Shown here: positions 1 to 9,066 of the stretch, one piece after another
Layout of the letters: each line of letters opens with the position of its first letter
Numbering within the stretch: the stretch's first letter is position 1
NCBI RefSeq assembly: GCF_003946085.1
Contig: NZ_RHOB01000016.1
Span: 1 to 57,956 of the forward strand
DNA length: 57,956 bases
Source: Levilactobacillus angrenensis
Lineage (GTDB): Bacteria > Bacillota > Bacilli > Lactobacillales > Lactobacillaceae
Reading direction: 5' to 3'
Made by a program: the position numbers and the translations under genes
The notes under the pieces: generated by a model
Databases searched by the model: none
The model's input: the letters and a program-made list of their open reading frames with translations, nothing else
Told to the model about the DNA's origin: nothing

Positions 1-35
1 AGCGATAATTTCTGTGGTAAGTTCATTCATGGGGA

Positions 36-548
36 ATGCCTCCTGTGATGTTTTCTGTGATTACTAAATATCATAAGGGAAGGCATTCCCTATTTCTATA
101 CAATTCAGAAATCTTTTATGCATTTACACAAGATATTTTACGCTCTCAACATATTGGGGGATATACCAATATTAAGAGTTATGCTAGTAAAATATATCAA
201 GAGCAACGGTCAAAGGTGATGCAGTTATCAATTATTTTGGGGTTAATGGTTGGGTTGTTTGTTTTTGAATGTGTGTTGGCATGTTCTCTCTACTTTGGAA
301 TCTATCAGCGCACTCATGCAATACGCACGCTAATGGGTCAGTCCTTATTGAAGACACACTATAGGTTTGGACTAGTCTTGGCTGCACTGATCATTAGTGA
401 ATGGATGGCTAGTCTGATTATTAGTCAGAGTTTACATCTTACATCAGTGTATTATCTTGTCGATTCTCTAATTACGTTTTTGATTTTCTACGTTAAATCC
501 AAGAAAAATATTACGCACATTGGGGCTAGTCTGAAGGGAGACAACTAA
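36..548 (+). pseudogene. C-terminal remnant of a bacteriocin-associated integral membrane protein (DUF1430-like)
   Basis: The frame encodes 170 residues with three or four hydrophobic segments (about residues 63-90, 110-130 and 135-152) and the closing topology of the membrane subunit paired with bacteriocin-type ABC ATPases. Family members are usually well over 600 residues, and this frame opens just after an in-frame TAA at 18-20, so only the C-terminus remains readable. The stop overlaps the start of the ATPase gene by one base, as expected for translational coupling. Base composition is much more AT-rich than the rest of the window, which suggests transfer. Family assignment rests on context and topology. 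Confidence 0.5.
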
Positions 549-1153
549 TGTTAAAAATATCAATGGCTGCAAAAGCTTTTAATGGCCACCAAATTTTCGA
601 GGACCTGAGCCTGAAGTTTCAGCCGGGGAAAATTTATGCAATTTCAGGTGCATCGGGTGCCGGTAAATCAACGTTGTTGAATTGTATTGCCACCCTAGAG
701 AGCTTAGATAGTGGAACTATTCACTTTCGAGACCAGAACATTAGTGATATTAACAACCGCCGTTACTTACGTGACTACTTAGGGTATCTATTTCAAAACT
801 ACGCGCTCATTGATGACGAGACAGTAAAAGCTAACCTAGTGATTACTAAAAAGTATGGTTTAGAACAATTAGAGTTAGCGTTAAAGCAGTTTGGTTTAGA
901 TGAATCTTACTTGAATCGAAAGGTTTTTACATTATCTGGCGGCGAATGCCAGCGTGTTGCATTAGCTAGAATGTTACTGAAAGATCCTCCGATAATTTTG
1001 GCTGATGAGCCGACTGGAGCTTTAGATGCTGAGAATGAGAATATGGTACTGGATAGTCTAAGGAACTTTGCTCAGATGGGCAAGGTAGTAATCGTTACAA
1101 CTCATTCTCAGTCTGTGTTGGCAAAGTCTGATGAGGTTGTTCATCTGAGCTAA
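548..1153 (+). CDS. ABC transporter ATP-binding protein, bacteriocin-export/immunity type
   Basis: This is a 201-residue stand-alone ABC ATPase with Walker A GASGAGKST, signature LSGGECQR, Walker B IILADEP and a switch histidine in TTHS. Size and sequence fit the LolD/MacB-like group that energises peptide export or self-protection. It overlaps the preceding membrane protein remnant (TAATG), so the two were one operon. Because the permease partner looks truncated, the ATPase may have no intact partner unless one lies outside the window. AT-rich codon use differs from the genes that follow. Confidence 0.85.
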   Translation: MLKISMAAKAFNGHQIFEDLSLKFQPGKIYAISGASGAGKSTLLNCIATLESLDSGTIHFRDQNISDINNRRYLRDYLGYLFQNYALIDDETVKANLVITKKYGLEQLELALKQFGLDESYLNRKVFTLSGGECQRVALARMLLKDPPIILADEPTGALDAENENMVLDSLRNFAQMGKVVIVTTHSQSVLAKSDEVVHLS

Positions 1154-1273
1154 GATTACAAACGGATAGCAGTAAATATTCGTGGTATTGGATTGGTTGA
1201 TGATAGTGTAAGGCTTCTCAGAATGGAACACAAGCGTGCAGATTGCCACGAGAGACTGAAATTATGGTACTAA

Positions 1274-1411
1274 TTGATGGCAAACTATTCTGGATATTGG
1301 CGTTATCGCGTTGGCAATTATCGACTGATAGCTGTTATCAAAGAACACGAAGTTGTCATTGAGATTATTGCTGTAGGTCATCGACGGATGATTCATCAGC
1401 CAAAAAAGTAA
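1274..1411 (+). pseudogene. 3' remnant of a RelE/ParE-type toxin gene
   Basis: The frame ending TAA at 1409-1411 reads about 45 residues that match the C-terminal half of RelE-family mRNA interferases: SGYWRYRVGNYRLI followed by VIEIIAVGHRR. A stop at 1271-1273 closes the frame upstream, no start with a ribosome binding site is visible, and I found no antitoxin gene. It is therefore a decayed toxin fragment beside the ABC genes, consistent with an acquired island that is eroding. Confidence 0.6.
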
Positions 1412-1495
1412 TGATAATCCTGAAACTGAACGGGGATTATGGTTTCGTTGCGCCTATTTGGCGAACGATAGATAGCCAACTTCTCAAGCTTCTTA

Positions 1496-1550
1496 ATTAA
1501 AAAACGCGTCCCCACACCAGGTCCATCGACCGGTGCGGGGGCGCGTTTGT
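1496..1550 (-). terminator. Rho-independent terminator of ponA
   Basis: A 16-bp stem (1503-1518 with 1532-1547, one or two mismatches) is followed on the minus strand by a run of T. It lies just beyond the ponA stop codon. Confidence 0.85.
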
Positions 1551-1557
1551 CATTCAG

Positions 1558-3885
1558 TTAATCATCGTCGTTACTCTTGTCAGGGCTCTTTTGCGTAGTC
1601 GTCGTGGCTGATGAGGATTCCGTAGTCGACGTGGAGTTGCTCGTCGTATTGTCATCGTCATCCCCCGCATTGCCGCCACCAGGTGTTTGCTCAGTGCTAG
1701 AGGATTCCTTGCTGGTACTGGATTCCGTAGTCGAGGAGCTGGTCTGGGTGGTGTTGGAGTTGGTCGTGACCTGATTGTTGCTACTGTAGGCCGACGAACT
1801 TGTGGTATTGGTCGAGCCGTATTGACTCGTCGCTGTGGTATCGGCGACCGTGCCGGCGTGACCCGTGATGTAGTACTCCTTCGACCCGTTCTGCGTGGTC
1901 TCGGTGACCGTGCTAGGGGCCGTCCAATCCGTGTTGGTGGACTTGCTAGCCAGGTAGGACATTTCGTACTTGTAGATCTCTTGGGCGATGGTCGTTTGGG
2001 CCTCACTGACGTAATGGCCGGTCTGGAACTGCTTGTCATAACCAGTCCAAACGGAGACGGCGTAGTTCTTGGTGTAACCCGTGAACCAGGAGTCCATGGT
2101 TGCGCCGTCTGGGACCTTGTCCGCATAGTCGTCAGGGTAAGAGTCCGTCCCGGTCTTCCCGGCTTGATACAGCCCGGAAATGGCCGCTGAACGTCCGGAG
2201 CCATTTTCGTTGGTCATGACTCCCTTCATCATATCCGTCAACATGAAGGCCGTGGCCGCGGACATGGCGCGTTTGCCAGTCGCACTGTACTTGTGGGCCT
2301 TGCCGTCTTGGGTGACGACCTTGGAGACCAGGTAGGGCTTGTAGTAGGTCCCGCCGTTAGCAAATGCCGCGTAGGCCGCCGCTTCTTGTTCGGAGGAAAT
2401 GTACAGGCCAATCCCATTTTGCAGGGTCAGCGTCTTGTCAAACGTCATCCCCAAGCCTTTCAGGAAGGCCGTGGCCCGTTTGATGCCGACGTTTTGTAAG
2501 GTCCGAACGGCAGGGATGTTTCGGGATTCGACCAGGGCTTTGCGCATGGTGATGGTCCCTTGGTAGCGCCGGTCCCAGTCGTAAAGGTTCTTATCCGTCC
2601 CAGGGTAGGTGAAGGCCGTATCCTTGACGGGTTCATAAGTCGGGTAGTACAGGTGCTCAATGGCCGGACCGTAGTCCATCAAAGGCTTAGCCGTCGAGGC
2701 ACTGGACCGGTCCGTTTGGACGGCACGGTTCAACCCGAAGGTCACGTTGCCAGTCTTCCGACCACCAATCATGGCGACGACTTGACCGTTGTTTGGATTG
2801 ACAATGGTCGACCCGACCTGGAAATTGTCGGATGGGAAGCTGATGTAGCCAGTGCCGTTGACGATATCGTACAACCGCTTTTGCGCGCCCATATCGAGGT
2901 TAGTGTAGACTTTCAAGCCCCCGGTCGTGGTGTTGTAGCCTTTAGACTTCAACTCGGCGTAAACCTGCTTGAGGTAGGCGTCAATGACCTTGGTGGTCTT
3001 GGGGTTGGTGCTGGTCGACTTGTGAGTCTTGGTCAAGCCAGCACTGATGCTGGTAGCTTCGGCTTGTTGCGCCTGGGCGGAGGTGATGACGTTGTTTTTG
3101 GCCATGGCCTCTAAGACCAGGTCCCGCCGTTTCTTCGCTAAAGCGGGGTAGGTCGTTGGGTCATAGTTGGTAGGTGACTGTGGCATCCCGGCCAGCAAGG
3201 CCAACTGCGCCAAGTCGAGGTGCTTGAGCGTCTTACCGTAGTAGTATTGTGCGGCCGTCTGCATGCCGTAGACGCCGTTACCCATGTAAACCTTGTTAAT
3301 GTAGTATTCCAAAATTTGGTTCTTGGAGTAATCATGATCCACCTTGAGGGCTAACCAGGCTTCTTGGGCCTTACGCTTCAAGGTCCGGTCGGAAGCGGCC
3401 GTTGAGAAGACGGACAGCTTGACCAGTTGTTGGGTCAACGTACTCCCACCTTGCATCCCCAGCGAAGAGCCAGTGACGTTGGCGAAGGCCGCCCCCATGA
3501 TTCGAATCGGGTCGACCCCGTTGTTCTTATAGAAACGCCGGTCTTCGGTCGAAACGACGGCTTTTTTCAAGGTGTCCGGAATGTTTTTATTTTTGACGTA
3601 ATTCCGGTTCTGCGCCCCCAACCGGGAAATCACCCGGCCGTTGGCATCGTAGACGCGCGTCGAGGTGTCACTGGACAGGGCGCCCGCGGTGATCTTCGGG
3701 GCGCTTTGGGCGTAGAAGAAGAACAACCCAGCGCCAGCCAGCAGGCCCAAGACCACGATGGCGACGATGACAAATAAGATACGGCGGAAAGTCCGCCAAC
3801 CCGTGTGCGGCTTTTGCGGACCGCTGGGAGTCCGCTCGGCATTGCGGCTCATGCGCGTCTGGCGGGTTTGATTGTTACTAGACAT
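1558..3885 (-). CDS. ponA: Bifunctional penicillin-binding protein 1A
   Basis: This 775-residue class A PBP polymerises and cross-links peptidoglycan at the outer face of the membrane. A cytoplasmic tail is followed by one membrane anchor (about 35-58), then the GT51 glycosyltransferase with catalytic Glu114 in STEDRRFY and the GGSTLTQQ motif at 146-153. The transpeptidase has S397-T-A-K400, S454-R-N456 and K577-T-G. The last roughly 100 residues are Ser/Thr/Asn-rich low complexity with acidic repeats, a wall-spanning tail common in lactobacilli. It follows recU with a 44-base gap, the usual recU-ponA pair. A strong terminator follows. Confidence 0.95.
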   Translation of the reverse strand: MSSNNQTRQTRMSRNAERTPSGPQKPHTGWRTFRRILFVIVAIVVLGLLAGAGLFFFYAQSAPKITAGALSSDTSTRVYDANGRVISRLGAQNRNYVKNKNIPDTLKKAVVSTEDRRFYKNNGVDPIRIMGAAFANVTGSSLGMQGGSTLTQQLVKLSVFSTAASDRTLKRKAQEAWLALKVDHDYSKNQILEYYINKVYMGNGVYGMQTAAQYYYGKTLKHLDLAQLALLAGMPQSPTNYDPTTYPALAKKRRDLVLEAMAKNNVITSAQAQQAEATSISAGLTKTHKSTSTNPKTTKVIDAYLKQVYAELKSKGYNTTTGGLKVYTNLDMGAQKRLYDIVNGTGYISFPSDNFQVGSTIVNPNNGQVVAMIGGRKTGNVTFGLNRAVQTDRSSASTAKPLMDYGPAIEHLYYPTYEPVKDTAFTYPGTDKNLYDWDRRYQGTITMRKALVESRNIPAVRTLQNVGIKRATAFLKGLGMTFDKTLTLQNGIGLYISSEQEAAAYAAFANGGTYYKPYLVSKVVTQDGKAHKYSATGKRAMSAATAFMLTDMMKGVMTNENGSGRSAAISGLYQAGKTGTDSYPDDYADKVPDGATMDSWFTGYTKNYAVSVWTGYDKQFQTGHYVSEAQTTIAQEIYKYEMSYLASKSTNTDWTAPSTVTETTQNGSKEYYITGHAGTVADTTATSQYGSTNTTSSSAYSSNNQVTTNSNTTQTSSSTTESSTSKESSSTEQTPGGGNAGDDDDNTTSNSTSTTESSSATTTTQKSPDKSNDDD

Positions 3886-3929
3886 GGTAATCTCCTTTGC
3901 GTTTTAACGTGTTTGGCCACTCTGAGGTG

Positions 3930-4532
3930 CTAGAGCAGTTGATCCACGGCTTTGAGATAGGGGATGGGTAACTGAAGCTCTGCGGTGATTTGAATACCCT
4001 TAGCCGCGATATCGGCGTAAGGGATCGACTTGCGACCACCGGTTTGTTGCGCATCCCAAAAGGCATACAGGTCCGTCGCTCTGTACAAGAAGACTTCTTG
4101 GCGAGTGACAAATTTAATAATAGCAAAACAAATTCCGCCTTGCGCGGAACAGGCCCGCATGTGGTCGATCTGGTGTTGATGAAAGTTCTTGAGGGGAAAC
4201 GCGGATTTGTTCCGGGTCTCCTTGGCGTCAAAATCCAGGTAGTGTCCCTGGTAAACGCCGTTGTAGTCGGTGGTCGAGGCGGTACTGAAGTAGGCTTCTT
4301 TGATGACCGCCGCGCTACGCTTGGGGTAGTCGACCTTGACGATCTTGATGGGGGTCGGTTTCTTGTGAACGACGGCCTGACCCGTTACTTCATAGTAGGT
4401 ATTGCTTTCGTTCAGTTCCTCTTCCAACGTCATTCCCCGTTTGCCATAGTTGGTGTAGGTGCTGGGAAACTTGGGCCCCGTTGGTGTTGCTGGTGCTTGA
4501 TAGGCATTCCCATTGGGATACCGAATAGTCAT
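3930..4532 (-). CDS. recU: Holliday junction resolvase RecU
   Basis: This 200-residue RecU cleaves Holliday junctions during recombinational repair and chromosome segregation in Firmicutes. The N-terminus has the family sequence YPNG and NYGKRGMTLE; the catalytic core includes TDYNGVYQGHYLDFDAKET, and HQIDHM lies further on. The start is set by GGAG about 11 bases upstream; a longer frame reaches further but its extra residues resemble nothing in the family. It is paired with ponA downstream and divergent from ypsA, the standard Firmicute arrangement. Confidence 0.95.
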   Translation of the reverse strand: MTIRYPNGNAYQAPATPTGPKFPSTYTNYGKRGMTLEEELNESNTYYEVTGQAVVHKKPTPIKIVKVDYPKRSAAVIKEAYFSTASTTDYNGVYQGHYLDFDAKETRNKSAFPLKNFHQHQIDHMRACSAQGGICFAIIKFVTRQEVFLYRATDLYAFWDAQQTGGRKSIPYADIAAKGIQITAELQLPIPYLKAVDQLL

Positions 4533-4726
4533 TGACTCCTCACACTCCTTGCCTGAAAAAAACATCTGCGCAGCCCCGGGCCTGAGCGCCGTTTGACACA
4601 ACGCCGGCGGCAACGGGCTGAACAGTCTGGTGGCCCAGTTATTGATATTATACCAAGCTGACCCAGAAATAAAAACTCTAACTGGTCTATAAATGGTCAA
4701 ATTCCCCGAATTTAACCGGAATTTAA

Positions 4727-4755
4727 TTGCGTCGCGCGATTTTTTTCGCTACACT
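4727..4755 (+). promoter_or_regulatory. Probable sigma-A promoter of ypsA
   Basis: A TTGCGT -35 element and a TACACT -10 element are separated by 17 bases, about 30 bases before the ypsA start in the recU-ypsA divergent region. Confidence 0.5.
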
Positions 4756-4783
4756 AGTGAGGTACACTTAAAGGGGGAGTGAC

Positions 4784-5353
4784 ATGAGTCGGTTATGGTT
4801 GACGGGTTACCGCAGTTATGAGCTGGGGATTTTCGGCAGTCAAGACCCGAAACTCCTGGTGATCAAGGCCACCCTCAAGCAGGTCTTGATCAATAAGATT
4901 GAAAATGGCACGGACTGGCTGATTACGGGTGGTCAACTGGGGACCGAGCAGTGGGCCGCTGAAGTTGGTCTGGCCTTGAAGGCAGACTACCCAGAACTAA
5001 AGATTGCGATGATGACGCCGTTTGCGGAATTTGGCAGCAATTGGAATGAGGCCAACCGCAGTTTGTACGCGCAACTGGCCAGCCGAGTAGATTTTCACCA
5101 ATCCGTTAGTGAACAACCTTATCATGGGCCCCAACAGTTAAGAAACTATCAAGAATTTATGTTGACCCATACAGATGAGGCCGTAATGGTTTATGATTTA
5201 GAGCATGAAGGAAAACCACAGTACGATTACCGCGCCATACAGCGTTTTGGCGAGCAACATGCGTACCCGTTGACCCTGATTGATATGGACTGGCTACAAG
5301 AAAGTGCCAATGAATATCAAGAAAATTTAAATAATGGTTCCCAAATGGAATAA
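4784..5353 (+). CDS. ypsA: YpsA family protein (DUF1273, SLOG fold)
   Basis: This is a 189-residue protein of the YpsA family, linked in Bacillus and Staphylococcus to cell division and nucleotide-like ligand binding. The N-terminal MSRLWLTGYRSYELGIF and the ITGGQLGTEQWAAE segment (about residues 45-60) are the hallmark ligand-binding region; the C-terminal half has AVMVYDLEHEGKPQY. It is followed 55 bases later by gpsB, the same order as in Bacillus, which supports a shared division role. The exact biochemical activity of the family is unsettled. Confidence 0.93.
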   Translation: MSRLWLTGYRSYELGIFGSQDPKLLVIKATLKQVLINKIENGTDWLITGGQLGTEQWAAEVGLALKADYPELKIAMMTPFAEFGSNWNEANRSLYAQLASRVDFHQSVSEQPYHGPQQLRNYQEFMLTHTDEAVMVYDLEHEGKPQYDYRAIQRFGEQHAYPLTLIDMDWLQESANEYQENLNNGSQME

Positions 5354-5408
5354 AAACTGGTATTATAGATATCGCCGGTTTGATTACGATAACGAGGTGT
5401 AATGATCG

Positions 5409-5762
5409 ATGGAAAACGTTAATTTCACTCCTAAAGAGATTTTGCAAAAGCAATTCCGTCAAAAGATGCGCGGTTATGATCCTGACGACGTTGACAGCTT
5501 CTTGGATAACGTCATCAAGGACTATGACACTTTTGTGAAGGAGAATCAACGGCTTCAAGACGAAAACGAACGGTTGTTGGCCAAGGTCGACGAATTGACC
5601 CGCCAAGTACAAGTTGGCGCTAGTCAGCCCGCTGCCACCACAACCAGCCAAGCAACTTCAAGTGTCACCAATATGGACATTTTGAAGCGGCTCTCCAATT
5701 TGGAACGGCACGTTTTCGGCTCACAATTAGATAATGATCCAAACGAGTCACATCGTTTGTAG
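5409..5762 (+). CDS. gpsB: Cell division regulator GpsB
   Basis: This is a 117-residue DivIVA-related cytoplasmic protein that coordinates PBPs with the division machinery. The N-terminal lipid and PBP-binding domain carries KEILQKQF and the [14 protein letters not shown] signature (about residues 19-32), followed by a coiled coil (about 35-68). A variable Q/A/T linker leads to a short C-terminal oligomerisation helix (about 88-106). Its natural client, PBP1A, is encoded 1.5 kb away on the other strand. It sits directly upstream of rnpB, as in related genera. Confidence 0.96.
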   Translation: MENVNFTPKEILQKQFRQKMRGYDPDDVDSFLDNVIKDYDTFVKENQRLQDENERLLAKVDELTRQVQVGASQPAATTTSQATSSVTNMDILKRLSNLERHVFGSQLDNDPNESHRL

Positions 5763-5775
5763 AATTATAAAGACT

Positions 5776-6170
5776 GGTGTAAATCCTGAGTAATCGCGGT
5801 CGGCTTAAGTCGGCTGAGGAAAGTCCATGCTCGCACAGACTGCGATGTCTGTAGTGTTCGTGCTCGGTGAAAAAATAAGCCGGGGGACGTTAGCAATAAC
5901 GTTACGGCGGGAAAACACGGCTACGGCTTCGGCTATGCCCTAGTATCCCTGAAAAGTGCCACAGTGACGATACGTCTAAGGAAACTTAGGCGGTGGAACG
6001 CGGTAAACCCCTCGAGCGGGCAACCCAAACTTTTGGTAGGGGCGCTTCACATATGGAAATGAACGAAATGTGGGGGGAGAGGAAACTCTCGAGATAGATG
6101 ATTACTGCCAGTCAGTCGTTTGCCTGAAACGGCTGGGTGGTACAAAACATGGCTTACAGGGATTTACACC
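5776..6170 (+). ncRNA. rnpB: RNase P RNA, Bacillus type (class B)
   Basis: This is the catalytic RNA that trims the 5' ends of precursor tRNAs. The ends pair to form P1: GGTGTAAATCCTG at the 5' end with CAGGGATTTACACC at the 3' end. Inside is the universally conserved GAGGAAAGTCCATGCTCGCAC near the 5' end, while the AGATAGATGATTACTG-like 3' core lies around 6094-6110. At about 395 nt it fits the B-type RNA of Bacilli. It is followed by a hairpin terminator. Confidence 0.96.
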
Positions 6171-6177
6171 ATGTCAG

Positions 6178-6207
6178 GTGGGTGGGAGCTTGCTCCCGCC
6201 TTTTTTT
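6178..6207 (+). terminator. Terminator of rnpB
   Basis: GGTGGGAGC and GCTCCCGCC form a 9-bp stem with a two-base loop, followed by seven T. Confidence 0.9.
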
Positions 6208-6365
6208 GTACGTAAATTTAAAGTGACTGGCTAGCCGGGCCTGTCGGCGAATCCAGAACTATTTCGCCAGAGTGGTATCAGGTGACCGGATAAGATGGTA
6301 AAATAGGCTAGGTAGAAAGTTAACTGACCGGCTTAAAAGAGCCAAATTGAAGGAGTACAACTTAC

Positions 6366-7508
6366 ATGAAGAAATTTCATTTATACGCGGCCACTGCCAG
6401 TGGAATCGAAGCCATTGCTGGCCGTGAATTACGGGACCTGGGGTACGAGACCCAAGTCGAAAATGGCCGGGTGCGGTTTGACGGCACGATTGAAGACGTG
6501 TTGCGGGCTAACCTGTGGCTCCGGACGGCCGACCGGGTGCGGATCATCGTGGCCGAATTTGATGCTGTGACCTTTGATGAGCTGTTTGAAGCCACCAAGG
6601 CCGTGGCCTGGGATGAACTGTTGCCAATGGACGCGGCATTTCCCGTCGAAGGGCGCTCCAAGAAGTCGCAATTGCACAGTGTGCCCGACGCCCAAGCCAT
6701 CGTGAAAAAGGCGGTCGCCACTAAGCTCGCGGCCGTCTATCACCGGCGGACGCGGATGCCCGAAACAGGGGCCACTTACCCGCTGGAAGTCATGATCGAC
6801 AAGGACCACGTGATGTTGACGTTAGACACGACCGGTTCTAGCCTGTTCAAGCGTGGTTACCGGGTCGGCAAGGGGGGCGCGCCACTGAAGGAAAATATGG
6901 CAGCCGCCTTGATTGCTTTGACCAGTTGGCACAAAGACATGCCGTTCTGGGATCCCGTGTGTGGGTCCGGGACGATTCCCATCGAAGCCGCAATGATTGG
7001 TCGCAATCTAGCACCGGGCTTTAACCGGGATTTCACTTGCGAAAGCTGGGATTGGGTTCCCCAAGAACTCAGCGACAAGTTACGTGACGAAGCTGACGCC
7101 AAAGCCGACTACGACACGCCGCTCCAGATCTTTGGGACCGATATCGATGAGAACATGGTCGCCATCGCCAAGCGTAACGCCCAAGAGGCTGGCTTGTCTC
7201 AAGACGTGACCTTCAGTCAATTGGCCGTACAAGACTTCAAGACGGACCTCAAGCACGGGGTCATCGTGGCCAACCCACCATACGGGGAACGGCTGAGCGA
7301 CCAGGCTTCCGTGCGTGAGCTTTACAAGCAGATGGGTCAAGTTTTCAAGCCGTTGACGGACTGGTCGAAATACATTTTGACCGCCGACCTGGAGTTTGAA
7401 CACTTCTACGGTCAAAAGGCCACTAAGACGCGGAAACTCTACAACGGGGCGCTACGGACGGACTACTTCCAGTTCTGGGCCAAGCGGCAACCACGGCACC
7501 GGGACTAA
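6366..7508 (+). CDS. ypsC: THUMP-domain class I rRNA guanine-N2 methyltransferase (RlmL N-terminal type, YpsC)
   Basis: This 380-residue protein methylates a guanine in 23S rRNA. An N-terminal ferredoxin-like/THUMP RNA-binding region (about 1-160) is followed by a Rossmann methyltransferase domain. The latter shows DPVCGSGTIPIEAA (about 198-211) for SAM binding and the catalytic NPPYGERL motif (about 303-310). It corresponds to the short RlmL form lacking the RlmK half, as in Bacillus YpsC. It is followed four bases later by a HIT gene, so the two are probably co-transcribed. Confidence 0.92.
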   Translation: MKKFHLYAATASGIEAIAGRELRDLGYETQVENGRVRFDGTIEDVLRANLWLRTADRVRIIVAEFDAVTFDELFEATKAVAWDELLPMDAAFPVEGRSKKSQLHSVPDAQAIVKKAVATKLAAVYHRRTRMPETGATYPLEVMIDKDHVMLTLDTTGSSLFKRGYRVGKGGAPLKENMAAALIALTSWHKDMPFWDPVCGSGTIPIEAAMIGRNLAPGFNRDFTCESWDWVPQELSDKLRDEADAKADYDTPLQIFGTDIDENMVAIAKRNAQEAGLSQDVTFSQLAVQDFKTDLKHGVIVANPPYGERLSDQASVRELYKQMGQVFKPLTDWSKYILTADLEFEHFYGQKATKTRKLYNGALRTDYFQFWAKRQPRHRD

Positions 7509-7512
7509 GCCC

Positions 7513-7902
7513 ATGATCGAAGCGGATTGTGTTTTTTGCCAAAAGAGTGAAATCGTGTTGGAAAATGACCTGGCCAAGGCCTTTTGGGATATTCATCCCG
7601 TGCGCAGGGGCCACCTGCTGATCGTGCCCAAGCAGCATTACGCCACGTACTTCGATGTGCCAGCGACCACTCGTCAGGCCATGGATGACTTGACGTTTCA
7701 GGCCAAGGCACTGTTGGATGAAAAATTCGCGCCGGCCGGTTACAACATTGGCATCAACGTCGATGCGGCTGCCGGGCAGACCGTGATGCATGCCCACATT
7801 CACCTGATTCCCCGGTATGTGGGGGATGTTAAGGACCCGCGCGGCGGAATTCGCAAGATGATTCCGCGGGCGGTGCGCCGTCTAGGGACGAAGCGAAAAT
7901 AA
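7513..7902 (+). CDS. HIT family nucleotide hydrolase
   Basis: This is a 129-residue histidine-triad protein with the zinc-site cysteines in CVFCQK near the N-terminus and the catalytic HAHIHLIPR near residue 96. HIT enzymes hydrolyse nucleoside phosphoramidates or dinucleoside polyphosphates. I placed the start at the ATG four bases after the ypsC stop; the frame extends further upstream, but those residues are not family-like and lie inside ypsC. A strong terminator follows. Confidence 0.9.
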   Translation: MIEADCVFCQKSEIVLENDLAKAFWDIHPVRRGHLLIVPKQHYATYFDVPATTRQAMDDLTFQAKALLDEKFAPAGYNIGINVDAAAGQTVMHAHIHLIPRYVGDVKDPRGGIRKMIPRAVRRLGTKRK

Positions 7903-7911
7903 GCGCAAACT

Positions 7912-7962
7912 AAAAAGTGACCAACCATTGTTAATCCTAATGATGGTTGGTCACTCTTTTTG
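7912..7962. terminator. Bidirectional terminator between HIT gene and AraC gene
   Basis: A 15-bp stem (AGTGACCAACCAT with ATGGTTGGTCACT) is flanked by A and T runs, so it can stop transcripts from both converging genes. Confidence 0.9.
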
Positions 7963-7979
7963 AATGTATACTTCATATT

Positions 7980-8864
7980 TCAAGACACTGAATCGCCCAC
8001 TGTGGGTTGTCGCGATTGAGGGGTCACGGCAATCCATATTTCACTTTTTACATCGGCGCTACCGAACTGAGAAAAAGAAATCTCGGGCGCATCGACCAAT
8101 TCGTAGCCAGAAGTAGGTAACCACTCGCTGTAAATGCGGCCCCAGGTCTCTTGAAGCCGTTGCGGGAAGGGACCCTGGTTCGGGAAGATAGCCCAAGTGT
8201 GGCGGGAAACCGCCAGCTGGGTCAAGTCAGCATAGGGGTTTTCCTGGGTGGTGGCAAATCCAATCAACTGGGTAAGTTGACCTTGCTCGACTAACCGGCC
8301 GTCATCAAAGGCGTAAGACGCGTTTAAAACCTGATGGGGGTAGAGATCACCTAGCGCGTGCATATGGCTTTTTTGCGCGGGAGTGATGCTTTGTGCCAGC
8401 GCTTGGATGGCGGGGTTTTGTCCGGAAAACTGAATAGGGATACGCTTGGTGACACCGACTAGGTTAAAGGCGGGTTTCTGTTCAATTTTGAAGTTCATGG
8501 GAATGCCTCCTTTGATTTCGAGGTGAAATGAGAGTCTAGGGAAGGTCTTCTGCAAGCCGCTCTGACGGACTTCAGATGGAAGATGGCCGCTCCAGTTACG
8601 AAAGGCTCGGGAGAATCCCTCAACGGACTGATAGCCGTACTTAAAGGCCACGGTGGTGACGGCTTGGCCATTGACCAAATCACCATTGGCCGCGGCTAGC
8701 CGTCGGTTGTGGACGTAATCATGGAGCGACATGCCAGCGATAAAGGAAAAGGTCCGGCGCAGATGGTATTCTGATAGACCGACCTGATGTGCAACGACCG
8801 AAAACGAGATATCGTCTGTCAGGTGGTCTTCGATGTAGTCGATGAGCTGGTTGAATGGTTGCAT
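7980..8864 (-). CDS. AraC-family regulator with GyrI-like effector domain
   Basis: This 294-residue protein has two N-terminal AraC helix-turn-helix motifs (about 1-100; GLSEYHLRRTFSF and GYQSVEGFSRAFRNW). A GyrI-like/SOUL effector-binding domain follows (about 120-285), the layout of Rob/BmrR-type small-molecule-responsive regulators. The start has GGGGG nearby upstream. No target operon is adjacent in the same direction; the acetyltransferase/UvrA-like pair just upstream is separated by a terminator. Ligand unknown. Confidence 0.88.
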   Translation of the reverse strand: MQPFNQLIDYIEDHLTDDISFSVVAHQVGLSEYHLRRTFSFIAGMSLHDYVHNRRLAAANGDLVNGQAVTTVAFKYGYQSVEGFSRAFRNWSGHLPSEVRQSGLQKTFPRLSFHLEIKGGIPMNFKIEQKPAFNLVGVTKRIPIQFSGQNPAIQALAQSITPAQKSHMHALGDLYPHQVLNASYAFDDGRLVEQGQLTQLIGFATTQENPYADLTQLAVSRHTWAIFPNQGPFPQRLQETWGRIYSEWLPTSGYELVDAPEISFSQFGSADVKSEIWIAVTPQSRQPTVGDSVS

Positions 8865-9023
8865 GGAAATCCCCCTTCATTTCAAGCTTCAGTCTATCCG
8901 ATAAGTCACCGTCGGACTTGATAAGTGGCGGTCAAATTTGGTCGGATAATTACTGATACTTTTAGTGTACAACATCAGGGCCAAGACGGGGCGGCAAATC
9001 TTTTGGTAAACGTTGGTCGCAAA

Positions 9024-9060
9024 AAGGACCCGAAACAATTTGTCTCCGGTCCCCTAAAAC
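9024..9060 (-). terminator. Probable terminator of the acetyltransferase operon
   Basis: GGACC pairs with GGTCC through an imperfect stem, with a T run on the minus strand. Confidence 0.5.
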
Positions 9061-9066
9061 TTAATT

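Noticed and set aside
1554..2204. Long Arg/Pro/Thr-rich frame on the minus strand inside ponA
   Set aside because: It is the alternate frame of the Ser/Thr-rich ponA tail; composition is biased and there is no ribosome binding site.
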